From positions 2,418,001-2,482,000 of the forward strand of contig NZ_CP071848.1 in the NCBI RefSeq assembly GCF_023716565.1: 64,000 bases of DNA, written 5' to 3'. The stretch comes from Vibrio sp. SCSIO 43136 (GTDB lineage: Bacteria > Pseudomonadota > Gammaproteobacteria > Enterobacterales > Vibrionaceae). Each line of letters starts with the position of its first letter. Positions within the stretch are counted from its first letter, which is position 1. Below, piece by piece: positions 45,984-55,009 of the stretch. The notes below the pieces were generated by a model. The model did not search any database. It saw only the letters and a program-made list of their open reading frames with translations, and was not told the DNA's origin. The position numbers and the translations under genes were made by a program.

Positions 45984-46551
45984 ATCTAACTCCATGTATT
46001 AAATTCGATAACAAGTTTAGATTGTTACCACGACTTCTAACTAAAAAGTAGCTTGTCAGTAGGCATGCTTCAAGTAGGGTCTGAAGCAAAAAAATATTCA
46101 ATACAATCATATCTTTGAATTATAAGTAAAAACAAACACCTAATTCAGTCTTATTATTCGTCAAAAAAAAAGTAATGTCTCACCTATGAAGCAAATTTGC
46201 TGCTAATGACTGCTTAATAACTTTTACGATCCGAAATATATAAATTTTCCATGGAGTAAATATTCTATTTTATGTTCATATTTGAGTGCTATTATTTTTG
46301 TTCAAAAAATAATAGTCGACTTTTCTCCCTATGGTTGATTTGCTGGTGATAAGCTTTGATTAACTAAGAATTTTCAGCCTTAACGGCTAATTCAACTTAT
46401 TGCATTTGTTGTTTTATGATTAGGGACACCTCCTCCGACCACTCAAACTTGATTTGCATTAGTTGACGCCAACATGCTTCCCCACTTAACTTACATTAAC
46501 AATGATAAAACAATTTAATAACAATCATTCAGTAGACATGGAGTCAACCCA
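45984..46551. promoter_or_regulatory. Divergent AT-rich control region between flp and the acyl-CoA ligase gene
   Basis: This gene-free region of 568 nt is notably AT-rich between about 46090 and 46330. It must hold the leftward Tad promoter and the rightward ligase promoter. Visible dyads are TGCTTCA-N9-TGAAGCA at 46066-46088 and the perfect 12-bp palindrome AGCAAATTTGCT at 46190-46201. No unambiguous sigma70 or sigma54 promoter can be assigned by eye. The AT-rich character suggests H-NS-type silencing (inference). Confidence 0.5.
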
Positions 46552-48237
46552 ATGAATCAGCCTCAGCCTACCTTAGCCCCTCAATGCACTTTGCCACCGC
46601 CTAATGAAATGATCCTTAAATGGGCACAGGAGCGCCCTAATGAGGTTTATCTAAAGCAAATCATTAACCGCCAGTTTGTGGAATACACCTTTGCTGAAGT
46701 TGCAGACAATGCGTTGAAGCTTGTTTCTGCTCTACGTGAACTTGGTGTCCAACCAGGGGATAAGGTTGCGCTAATCTCCAAAAACTGTGCTGAATGGTTC
46801 ATGGTGGATTTGGCTTTGATGCTGGGTGATTACATCAGTGTACCGATCTTTCCGACAGCAGGTAGCGAGACAATAGAACACTGTGTGACACATAGTGAAA
46901 GTAAGGTGCTCATTGCGGGTAAGCTCGATGATTCTGCGGCGACAGCTGAGGTGATGGATAAGCTTGAGAGTCTCATCACTATCTCTTTGCCTTATGACTC
47001 AGCACCAGCATGCCAACACGAGTTTAAAAAGCTAATTGAGCAATCAGAGCCGAGTGACGAGCGTCCAGTGCATCACGATGACAAACTGATGTCTATTGTG
47101 TACACCTCTGGTACTTCTGGGTTACCAAAAGGTGCTATGTTGACTTACGGTGCTTTCAATTGGTCGGTACAGCGACTTATTGAGCATATCGGCATTCAAG
47201 GCAATGACCGTTTATTCTCATATTTGCCACTGGCGCATATCACCGAACGTGTTTACATCTTTGGTTCTTCTATCATGGGCGGAGTGCCTACAGCATTCCC
47301 TGAATCCCTAGATACTTTTATTGAAGACGTAAAAATGCAGCGACCAACGCTGTTCATCTCCGTGCCTCGTCTGTGGACACTGTTCCAGCAACGTATACTC
47401 GATAAATTGCCACAGAAGAAACTCGATATCTTACTTAAGATCCCGTTCGTTAACGGCATAATCAAGAAGAAGCTCGCCGATGGTCTAGGACTCAATCAAG
47501 CTAGGGTGCTTGGCTGTGGTTCTGCGCCAGTATCTCCTTCTCTTCTCGCTTGGTATCACTCTGTAGGACTCAATATTACCGAAGCCTGGGGTATGACCGA
47601 ATCATTTGCCTATAGCACCCTCAACTACCCATTCCGTGCCGATAAAATCGGTTCTGTGGGCAACGCAGGGCCGGGCATTGAGCTTAAGATTGCACAGGAT
47701 GAAGAGATCCTTGTTCGTGGCGGTGGTCTATTTGCGGGTTACTACAAAAACGATGAAGCAACAAAAGAAACATTCAATGAAGAAGGTTGGTTGCACACAG
47801 GCGACATTGGTAGCATCGACAATGATGGTTACCTAACCATCCAGGGTCGTAAAAAAGATACCTTCAAAACGGCTAAGGGTAAGTTTGTTGCACCAGTTCC
47901 TATTGAGAAAAAACTGTTTGAGTATAGCCGGGTCGAGATGATGTGTCTGATAGGCTCTGGTTTACCTGCGCCACTGTTATTGGTCGTTCCTCATGATTTC
48001 CCTAACTTCGATAAAGATCGCTATGAAAGAACAACCCACAAAGTAATCAAGCGTATGAATGAAGAACTGGAAGCCCATGAGAAGATCAAAGGCGTGTTAA
48101 TGATCAAAGACCCGTGGAGCGTTGAGAACGGTATTTTAACCCCAACCCTAAAGATCAAGCGTCATGTGTTGGAGAAAAAATACCACGAAGTAGGTGCAAA
48201 CTGGCCATCAGGCAAACTGGTGGTTTGGGAAGAGTAA
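46552..48237 (+). CDS. AMP-dependent acyl-CoA synthetase (long-chain fatty acid-CoA ligase family)
   Basis: This 561-residue ANL-superfamily enzyme has the P-loop YTSGTSGLPKG near residues 185-195, the adenylate-binding EAWGMTESF near 345, GWLHTGDIG near 416-424 and the terminal catalytic-lysine segment LTPTLKIKRH near 534-543. It should activate a fatty or related acid to its CoA thioester. It resembles the FAA1/FadD15-like branch more than classical FadD, so the chain length is uncertain. GGAG lies 8 nt before the ATG. A homologous ligase gene lies at this place in V. cholerae from memory. Confidence 0.88.
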   Translation: MNQPQPTLAPQCTLPPPNEMILKWAQERPNEVYLKQIINRQFVEYTFAEVADNALKLVSALRELGVQPGDKVALISKNCAEWFMVDLALMLGDYISVPIFPTAGSETIEHCVTHSESKVLIAGKLDDSAATAEVMDKLESLITISLPYDSAPACQHEFKKLIEQSEPSDERPVHHDDKLMSIVYTSGTSGLPKGAMLTYGAFNWSVQRLIEHIGIQGNDRLFSYLPLAHITERVYIFGSSIMGGVPTAFPESLDTFIEDVKMQRPTLFISVPRLWTLFQQRILDKLPQKKLDILLKIPFVNGIIKKKLADGLGLNQARVLGCGSAPVSPSLLAWYHSVGLNITEAWGMTESFAYSTLNYPFRADKIGSVGNAGPGIELKIAQDEEILVRGGGLFAGYYKNDEATKETFNEEGWLHTGDIGSIDNDGYLTIQGRKKDTFKTAKGKFVAPVPIEKKLFEYSRVEMMCLIGSGLPAPLLLVVPHDFPNFDKDRYERTTHKVIKRMNEELEAHEKIKGVLMIKDPWSVENGILTPTLKIKRHVLEKKYHEVGANWPSGKLVVWEE

Positions 48238-48254
48238 CCCACTAAGCATCCAAC

Positions 48255-48284
48255 AAGCCTGCTGCACCTCAGCAGGCTTTTTTA
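48255..48284 (+). terminator. Rho-independent terminator of the acyl-CoA ligase gene
   Basis: A 10-bp stem (AAGCCTGCTG / CAGCAGGCTT) with a 5-nt loop is followed by Ts. It touches the 3' end of the convergent DUF1127 gene. Confidence 0.92.
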
Positions 48285-48488
48285 GTGCCAAAAGCTACGC
48301 TTGACCTCAATATTTCTCTGCTCTTCTGTGATGCCAATATCATCAAGCAAATAGTCCGGCATATTCCTTAGTGCTAGGCGAGTTCGATAGTTCTGGCGCC
48401 ATGTCTTAATTATCAATAAGCAATCCTTAACTAAGCCAAGTTTGGTGTGAGTCGCATTTTGCGGTTTATCTACGGTGATAACATTCAT
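48282..48488 (-). CDS. DUF1127 small basic protein (YjiS-like)
   Basis: This 68-residue protein has the C-terminal DUF1127 motif: a WRQNYRTRLALRNMPDYLLDDIGIT helix-turn pattern whose core is L-x-x-M-x-x-x-L-x-D-I-G. DUF1127 proteins are small arginine-rich proteins that, in other bacteria, are linked to phosphate or carbon stress and RNA binding. AAGGAGA lies upstream of the ATG. It is divergent from a GcvA-like LysR gene, a pairing that suggests LysR control. Confidence 0.85.
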   Translation of the reverse strand: MNVITVDKPQNATHTKLGLVKDCLLIIKTWRQNYRTRLALRNMPDYLLDDIGITEEQRNIEVKRSFWH

Positions 48489-48587
48489 AAGCTCTCCTTG
48501 ATCTCGTTAAATTACCTGGTTAATAATCGACCAAGCACTAACTCTCTTCAAACGATGCTTTTTGCTATTCAGTTAAGGAAAACTAAA

Positions 48588-49508
48588 GTGAAAGAACGTC
48601 TACCGCCATTGCAAGCTCTCTATTATTTTCATCTTGCCGCTCAAACCGGCAGCTTTAAGCAAGCCGCAAGTGAGCTGTTTGTATCTCCAGCAGCTATCAG
48701 CCAACAGATCCGCCAACTAGAAGAGTGGTTAAAGTGTGAGTTGTTTGTTCGCCAACACCGCAAAGTGGTGCTAACCAAAGAAGGGGAAGTGTTGTATCAG
48801 TCCACACAGAAAGGGTTTGTCGAAATCCAAAATGGTGTGCGCTTACTTAATCAAGACCCAGATCCTCAACGCTTATCCATTTCTACTCTGCCGTCATTTG
48901 CGCAACACTGGTTAGTACCAAGGCTACAAAGTTTTCGTCAGCAGTACCCTGATATCTCGATGCTGATCGAGCCTAAAAATAGTCTGGTCGATTTTCATGA
49001 TTCGTCGGTCGATGTGTGTGTGCGATATGGAACTGGGGATTACGATGGGTTAGAGAGTGTGTGGTTAATGGATGAAATTCTCTACCCTGCTTGTCACCCT
49101 CTCTATAAAGAAAAGCATGGAATTGATGGGCTTGAAGACCTGCATAGAGTCGATCTCATTGAAGATTTCTGGCCAGATATGAACTGGGATATCTGGTTAG
49201 ATGCTGCAGGTGTTCCTCCCGCCGCAGCCACTTTGAAGTATGCTGGTGCACATTTCGTATTAGAGGGCGCACTCGCCGTGCAGGGTGTTGCTTTAGTCCG
49301 CCATAGCCTCGCTCACCGCTATATTCAGGAGGGAAAACTAGAAATTATTGGCAACCTCGCCAACCATTCCAAATACAGCTATTTCTTATGCGCACCAGAA
49401 GGCTACTTAAAAAGAGATAAGCTAATCAAGTTTCGCTGCTGGTTAGAAGATGAAATAAAACTATTTGAACAAAGCCCAACAAAACCCTTAGATGTATTTA
49501 AGGTATAA
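48588..49508 (+). CDS. GcvA-like LysR transcriptional regulator
   Basis: This 306-residue LysR protein starts at the GTG at 48588, which has AAGGA 8-9 nt upstream. An ATG at 48555 is possible, but earlier codons overlap the divergent gene. The N-terminus RLPPLQALYYFHLAAQTGSF and SPAAISQQI helix are typical of the GcvA branch, as is the C-terminal ligand domain with DVCVRYGTGDYDG. The probable target is the divergent DUF1127 gene, 99 nt away. The inducer is not known. Confidence 0.87.
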   Translation: MKERLPPLQALYYFHLAAQTGSFKQAASELFVSPAAISQQIRQLEEWLKCELFVRQHRKVVLTKEGEVLYQSTQKGFVEIQNGVRLLNQDPDPQRLSISTLPSFAQHWLVPRLQSFRQQYPDISMLIEPKNSLVDFHDSSVDVCVRYGTGDYDGLESVWLMDEILYPACHPLYKEKHGIDGLEDLHRVDLIEDFWPDMNWDIWLDAAGVPPAAATLKYAGAHFVLEGALAVQGVALVRHSLAHRYIQEGKLEIIGNLANHSKYSYFLCAPEGYLKRDKLIKFRCWLEDEIKLFEQSPTKPLDVFKV

Positions 49509-49536
49509 AAAAACCGCTGGTTGACACCAGCGGTTT
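49506..49536. terminator. Terminator between LysR gene and fusA2
   Basis: An 11-bp stem (AAACCGCTGGT / ACCAGCGGTTT) has a TGAC loop. The long A run on its left makes a strong T tract for the leftward fusA transcript. Confidence 0.9.
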
Positions 49537-49563
49537 CTATCTTGCTAAGAGATGAAGTTTAAA

Positions 49564-51651
49564 TTACTTCTTCGCTTCGCGCTCTTTAACTTCAGCGATA
49601 ACTTGCTCAGCAACGTTTGCTGGACAAGCTGAGTAGTGTGCGAACTCCATAGAGAACTGACCACGGCCTGAAGTGATAGTACGTAGGTGACCGATGTAAC
49701 CAAACATTTCTGATAGAGGTACGTCAGCTTTGATACGTACGCCAGTAGCACCAGCTTGTTGGTCTTTGATCATACCACGACGACGGTTAAGGTCACCGAT
49801 TACGTCACCAACGTTGTCTTCTGGAGTGAACACGTCAACGTTCATGATTGGCTCAAGAAGCTGTGCACCCGCTTTAGGCATAGACTGACGGAATGCGCCT
49901 TTCGCTGCGATTTCAAATGCGATTGCAGATGAGTCAACTGCGTGGAAACCACCATCGAATAGCTCAACTTCAACGTCTAGCGTTGGGAAACCAGCAAGAA
50001 CACCGTTCTCCATCATGCCTTCGAAGCCTTTCTCTACTGCAGGCCAGAATTCCTTAGGAACGTTACCGCCAACTACAGTTGAAGAGAATGTGAAGCCTGA
50101 GTTTGGCTCACCTGGCTTGATGCGGTAGTCGATCTTACCGAACTGACCAGAACCACCAGACTGCTTCTTGTGCGTGTAGCTATCTTCAATTTCTTGAGTG
50201 ATAGTTTCACGGTAAGCTACCTGAGGTTGACCTACTTCTAGCTCTACGCCGTATGTACGCTTAAGGATGTCTACCTTGATGTCTAGGTGAAGTTCACCCA
50301 TACCTTTCAGGATAGTTTCGCCTGAATCTTCGTCAGTCTCAACTTGGAAAGATGGATCTTCTGCAACCATCTTACCGATAGCGATACCCATCTTCTCAGT
50401 AGAACCTTTATCTTTAGGCGCTACAGCGATAGAGATTACTGGTTCTGGGAAGATCATTGGCTCAAGAGTACACTCGTGCTTAGGATCACATAGAGTGTGA
50501 CCAGTTTGAACGTTCTTCATACCAACAACTGCGATGATGTCACCAGCTTGAGCTTCAGTTAGCTCGTTACGGTCATCAGCTTGCATCTCAACCATACGGC
50601 CGATACGCTCAGTTTTGCCAGTAGCAGCGTTAAGAATAGTGTCACCTTTCTTCATAACACCAGAGTAGATACGGATGAACGTTAGAGCACCGAAACGGTC
50701 GTCCATGATCTTAAACGCTAGAGCACGTAGTGGCTCGTCTGCAGAAACAGTTGCAACTTCACCAGTTGGCTCACCAGTTTCTTTGTCAGTTAGCGGCTGT
50801 GGATCTACTTCTGTTGGAGAAGGTAGGTAATCAACAACTGCGTCTAGTACTAGCTGAACACCTTTGTTCTTGAACGCTGAACCACAGTAAGTTGGGAAGA
50901 ACGCTAGGTCACGAGTACCTTTACGGATACAACGCTTGATGTCTTCTAGCGAAGGCTCTTCACCTTCCATGTAAGCTTCCATTAGGTCATCGTCTTGCTC
51001 TACAGCAGTCTCGATTAGCTCTTCACGGTAAGCTTCAACGTCGTCAACCATGTCAGCTGGGATGTCTTGGATTTCGTAGTTTTCTGGAAGACCTGAGTCA
51101 TCCCATACGAATGCTTTACGGCTTAGTAGGTCTACAACACCAACGAAGTCATCTTCGCGGCCGATTGGTAGAACCATTACTAGTGGGTTTGCAGCAAGAA
51201 CGTTCTTCACTTGGTCAACAACGTTGTAGAAGTCTGCACCCATACGGTCTAGTTTGTTAACGAAAATGATACGAGATACTTCAGATTCGTTCGCGTAACG
51301 CCAGTTAGTTTCTGACTGAGGCTCAACACCACCAGAACCACAGAATACACCGATACCGCCATCAAGAACTTTAAGAGAACGGTATACTTCAACTGTGAAG
51401 TCAACGTGTCCAGGAGTATCGATAACGTTTAGACGGTGGTCGTTCCAGAAACAGCTAACTGCTGCAGACTGGATTGTAATACCACGCTCAGCTTCCTGCT
51501 CCATGAAGTCAGTAGTTGATTCACCATCGTGAACTTCACCAGTCTTGTGGATTTGACCAGTAAGCTTAAGGATACGTTCAGTAGTTGTGGTTTTACCCGC
51601 ATCTACGTGCGCGAAAATACCAATATTTCTGTATTTCGATAAATCAGTCAT
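49564..51651 (-). CDS. fusA2: Elongation factor G, stand-alone copy (EF-G2)
   Basis: This 695-residue translational GTPase moves tRNAs and mRNA through the ribosome and takes part in ribosome recycling. The G-domain motifs are intact: AHVDAGKTT near residues 14-22, DTPGHVDF near 78-85 and NKLDRMGA near 132. All five domains are present. It is not next to rpsL-rpsG-tufA, so it is a second EF-G of the type known in vibrios and pseudomonads; the primary copy should lie elsewhere. The N-terminal sequence differs clearly from the enterobacterial FusA, but the codon use is highly biased, implying strong expression. No clear promoter is visible upstream. Confidence 0.93.
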   Translation of the reverse strand: MTDLSKYRNIGIFAHVDAGKTTTTERILKLTGQIHKTGEVHDGESTTDFMEQEAERGITIQSAAVSCFWNDHRLNVIDTPGHVDFTVEVYRSLKVLDGGIGVFCGSGGVEPQSETNWRYANESEVSRIIFVNKLDRMGADFYNVVDQVKNVLAANPLVMVLPIGREDDFVGVVDLLSRKAFVWDDSGLPENYEIQDIPADMVDDVEAYREELIETAVEQDDDLMEAYMEGEEPSLEDIKRCIRKGTRDLAFFPTYCGSAFKNKGVQLVLDAVVDYLPSPTEVDPQPLTDKETGEPTGEVATVSADEPLRALAFKIMDDRFGALTFIRIYSGVMKKGDTILNAATGKTERIGRMVEMQADDRNELTEAQAGDIIAVVGMKNVQTGHTLCDPKHECTLEPMIFPEPVISIAVAPKDKGSTEKMGIAIGKMVAEDPSFQVETDEDSGETILKGMGELHLDIKVDILKRTYGVELEVGQPQVAYRETITQEIEDSYTHKKQSGGSGQFGKIDYRIKPGEPNSGFTFSSTVVGGNVPKEFWPAVEKGFEGMMENGVLAGFPTLDVEVELFDGGFHAVDSSAIAFEIAAKGAFRQSMPKAGAQLLEPIMNVDVFTPEDNVGDVIGDLNRRRGMIKDQQAGATGVRIKADVPLSEMFGYIGHLRTITSGRGQFSMEFAHYSACPANVAEQVIAEVKEREAKK

Positions 51652-51812
51652 CGTCTTACTCTATTAATAGGATATAAAATGCGCGCAGAGTATATCACAA
51701 TCTGTCAAGACTGATACCCTTGTGCGCCATTCGCCAAAAAAAAGTTTTGTACCAAGTCAGTAAAGCCTATCGTGACATGAGATGCAAAGCGATATTTTTT
51801 ACTTTGCGCCAC

Positions 51813-53408
51813 CTAGATCTCCATTACTGCACTCTTTTTACTCTTTTTATGCAGGTACATATTGTGATCTGCTCGCTGCACGACAGCCTGCTTGTCATCG
51901 CCATGAGCAAATGAAGCCATGCCAAAACTGACCCCAACAAACCCCTTCAGCTTTTGTTTCAGTATTTTTTCAACATCGAGTATTTTTTGTACCACTTGCT
52001 CCTGCTCAGCGCTATTCAAAATAATGCCAAATTCGTCCCCAGAGATACGAAATAACTGGCTGCTGGCTGGCAACTTGTCACTAAGATTGGTCGCAAACAG
52101 TTTGAGCAATTGATCCCCGACTTCGTGACCAAACTCATCATTACACTGCTTCAACCCATCAAGATCCGCATAAACAAACGACTCTTTAGCACTGACAATT
52201 TCAAGCCGTTTATGCATCGCATAGCGATTGGGTAGCTGGGTTAACGGATCAGTTTGCGCAACCTTCAACATCTGTTTGGCCTTAACTAACGCCTGATTGC
52301 GTTCACTTTCTAACTGTCCCATCTGATAGGCAATGACAAAGGAGAGCAAAAGCACCTCACACGCCACTGCCAGTAGACCAATGTGCGACATGTATATGGT
52401 GTGTAAGCTCGCTATTTGTTCTTGTGTGATTGCTACCATCGCCAGTATGAAAAAGCCTATATTTGCCAATAGATATAGCCTTGCAATAGTATCTCCACGC
52501 CAGCTCATCACAGCGCCAGCCACCAGCCCGAAACTTATGAATACTCCCACTGATAGCCGATTCATCTCATTTTGGTAGTTGGGGTAAAACAGGGCTAAAA
52601 CGATAAAAGCCACAAACATGGCAATGATTGCAAAGCCTGAGAACCACAACATCGGCTGCGCTTTACGAGTGATCTTCAGCAACATAAAGACAAACAAAAT
52701 ATAAGCGATGTTGGAGAAGAAGATCGGCCAACTAGCCCCACCAAACCATTGAATGCCAAACAACTGATGCATCGCTTGTAAGCTGGTAGCGTTAAATAGC
52801 AAGTTTCCCAAAATGAAGATAGCGTAGCTAAAATCAACCAAACTTTTGCGAGCAGCTGACAGCACTAAATAGTAAAAGAATAGACCGACAAATATGCCCA
52901 ACCCACACAAGGTGATGGCATTGCCCATGCGAATATCTAAACTGTATTGAGCTTTAGGGAGCACAAACGGCGTTGGTGGAGCGATGTTGAACTGAGATTC
53001 TTGTACGGTCACCAGCTGATAGTCACCCTCTTCAAGGTAAACCGAAGTACCATGACGCAGGAAGAATTCGTTAGGTTCGGTAGAACCAATCCCCCCCCCA
53101 GAGCTTAAAATGAGGCGGTTATTTTTATCATACAAGTAGTGTTGATAACGACCAATGAGTGCAGAGTTTCGAAAGTCGATGACATGCTCACCAAAGTAAT
53201 GGACTCTGAAAGCAAGCTGGCTAACTTGCACCCCTCCCGTCAATTGAAATTCATCGATAGGCTTCAAGCTGTCAAAGTCTCGCCCACTCCAGCTTAACGC
53301 ATCGCCTTGAAACCATCGAAAAGAGAGTTGTGATACATCGGGGTCTTGTTCTGCTATCGCTACGAACGAGGTTAAGAAAAGACTGATCAGCAAAATCCAT
53401 TTTGCCAT
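51813..53408 (-). CDS. Membrane GGDEF protein with 7TMR-DISM-like sensor
   Basis: This 531-residue protein has a signal peptide of about 20 residues, a periplasmic 7TMR-DISM-type domain at about 25-155 and seven hydrophobic helices at about 162-365. A short coiled linker leads to a C-terminal GGDEF domain from about 385. The active-site motif is SGDEF at 456-460, a variant that can still be catalytic, and the RxxD inhibitory site before it is absent. It should synthesise c-di-GMP in response to a periplasmic ligand. A run of nine G encodes Gly104-106. The gene is alone, between fusA2 and radA. Confidence 0.9.
   Translation of the reverse strand: MAKWILLISLFLTSFVAIAEQDPDVSQLSFRWFQGDALSWSGRDFDSLKPIDEFQLTGGVQVSQLAFRVHYFGEHVIDFRNSALIGRYQHYLYDKNNRLILSSGGGIGSTEPNEFFLRHGTSVYLEEGDYQLVTVQESQFNIAPPTPFVLPKAQYSLDIRMGNAITLCGLGIFVGLFFYYLVLSAARKSLVDFSYAIFILGNLLFNATSLQAMHQLFGIQWFGGASWPIFFSNIAYILFVFMLLKITRKAQPMLWFSGFAIIAMFVAFIVLALFYPNYQNEMNRLSVGVFISFGLVAGAVMSWRGDTIARLYLLANIGFFILAMVAITQEQIASLHTIYMSHIGLLAVACEVLLLSFVIAYQMGQLESERNQALVKAKQMLKVAQTDPLTQLPNRYAMHKRLEIVSAKESFVYADLDGLKQCNDEFGHEVGDQLLKLFATNLSDKLPASSQLFRISGDEFGIILNSAEQEQVVQKILDVEKILKQKLKGFVGVSFGMASFAHGDDKQAVVQRADHNMYLHKKSKKSAVMEI
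53091..53099 (-). repeat. Nine-base G homopolymer inside the GGDEF gene
   Basis: On the coding strand codons 104-106 are GGG GGG GGG, an uninterrupted G9. Runs this long are rare in coding DNA and are prone to slipped-strand length change, which would frameshift the gene early, before the membrane part. Confidence 0.9.
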
Positions 53409-53494
53409 ACTGACGTCGCCTGCTTAAAAATCACACAACTGCTAGTATGCAACAAGTCAATAACGATTCTCAATCACAAGTATGTATAAAAGTG

Positions 53495-54874
53495 TCACAG
53501 CTCATCAAATGCGCTGATCGCCTCACTGAGTTTTTTAACACCATGAATTTGCATACCTTGTATGCCCTCTTTAGGCATATTGGCCGCAGGAACGATGGCT
53601 TTGGTAAATCCATGTTTAAACGCTTCCATCAATCGCTCTTGACCACTTGGTACTGGGCGGATTTCACCTGCTAGGCCAACTTCACCGAAAATGACGACAT
53701 CTTTCGGTAGCGCTCGGTCTCTAAAGCTTGATAGTAAAGCCATGATAAGCGCTAAGTCCGCACTGGTTTCAGTGACCTTTACCCCGCCCACAACATTAAC
53801 AAATACATCTTGGTCAGCCATTTGAAGACCGCCATGTTTGTGTAAAACCGCCAATAGCAAAGACAATCGGTTTTGCTCCAAACCAACTGCAACACGTCTT
53901 GGATTAGCCAGTTGCGAGTAATCGACTAAAGCTTGGATCTCAACCAACAAAGGACGAGTCCCTTCCCAAACTACCATCACAGAACTACCTGACGTTTCTT
54001 CCTCACCACGAGACAAGAAGATAGCTGATGGGTTGCTTACCTCACGCAAACCTTGGCCTGTCATGGCAAATACCCCAAGCTCATTCACCGCACCAAAGCG
54101 GTTTTTATGGCTACGTAGGGTTCTAAAACGGCTATCAGTTCCGCCATCAAGTAACACGGAACAGTCAATGATATGCTCCAATACTTTAGGGCCGGCCAAT
54201 GTGCCATCTTTAGTCACGTGACCCACGATAAAAACGGCGACATTATTTTGTTTTGCGTATCTCGTTAATGCCGTAGCGGCTTCACGCACCTGAGCCACAC
54301 TGCCCGGTGAGGACTGAACGTCGGAAACATGCATAACTTGAATCGAGTCAATTACCATGATCCGCGGCTGCTCTTTCTCCGCCACCTGACAAATCTTGTC
54401 AACGTTGGTCTCAGAGAGCATTTTTAAATGCTCCTTAGGCAGCCCTAAACGAGATGCTCGCATCGCCACTTGCTGAAGAGATTCTTCACCCGTGACATAC
54501 AGAGTTTTCATTTGCGAGGAAAGCCAGCACATGGTTTGCAGCAACAACGTAGATTTACCCGCACCTGGGCTACCACCTATAAGGATGGCTGCACCGGGAA
54601 CAACACCGCCACCCAAAACACGGTCCAACTCTTTGAAACCACTAGTGAAACGAGGAACCTCTTGCAGATCAATTTCTGATAAAGTTTGAACCTGTGACTC
54701 CCCTGCTCCTCCAGCGTAACCAGATAGTCTTTCGTTTCGGGCTACCGTTGGAGATGCCGCTAGTCGGATCTCAGAAATCGTATTCCATGCCCCACAGGCA
54801 TTGCACTGTCCTTGCCAGCGTGGAAAATCTGCGCCACAATCGTTGCACACGTACGCTCGTTTTGCTTTCGCCAT
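53495..54874 (-). CDS. radA: RadA, DNA repair branch-migration ATPase
   Basis: This 459-residue RecA-like protein promotes branch migration in recombination. The zinc finger has Cys10, Cys13, Cys24 and Cys27. Walker A GGSPGAGKST lies near residues 98-107, the RadA-specific KNRFG motif near residue 255, and a Lon-protease-like domain at the C-terminus. The order radA, PilZ gene, serB, ytjB follows the V. cholerae pattern, with serB-radA adjacency also in enterobacteria. It is divergent from the PilZ gene. Confidence 0.95.
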   Translation of the reverse strand: MAKAKRAYVCNDCGADFPRWQGQCNACGAWNTISEIRLAASPTVARNERLSGYAGGAGESQVQTLSEIDLQEVPRFTSGFKELDRVLGGGVVPGAAILIGGSPGAGKSTLLLQTMCWLSSQMKTLYVTGEESLQQVAMRASRLGLPKEHLKMLSETNVDKICQVAEKEQPRIMVIDSIQVMHVSDVQSSPGSVAQVREAATALTRYAKQNNVAVFIVGHVTKDGTLAGPKVLEHIIDCSVLLDGGTDSRFRTLRSHKNRFGAVNELGVFAMTGQGLREVSNPSAIFLSRGEEETSGSSVMVVWEGTRPLLVEIQALVDYSQLANPRRVAVGLEQNRLSLLLAVLHKHGGLQMADQDVFVNVVGGVKVTETSADLALIMALLSSFRDRALPKDVVIFGEVGLAGEIRPVPSGQERLMEAFKHGFTKAIVPAANMPKEGIQGMQIHGVKKLSEAISAFDEL

Positions 54875-55009
54875 TTGACTTCACTTCTTCTAAACTTCTA
54901 ATTGAGTTGGAAATTCTTCCCTTGGCGGAGCTGTAAATTACTCAAAACACACTAAAGGATCGTGTGTCGCCGCCGATAACCCCTTAAGGATAAGTACTCT
55001 AACAGAAAC

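Noticed and set aside
51652..51812. Strong promoter TTGACA/TATACT upstream of fusA2
   Set aside because: Both hexamers exist on the minus strand, but only about 8 bp apart, so they cannot form one promoter.
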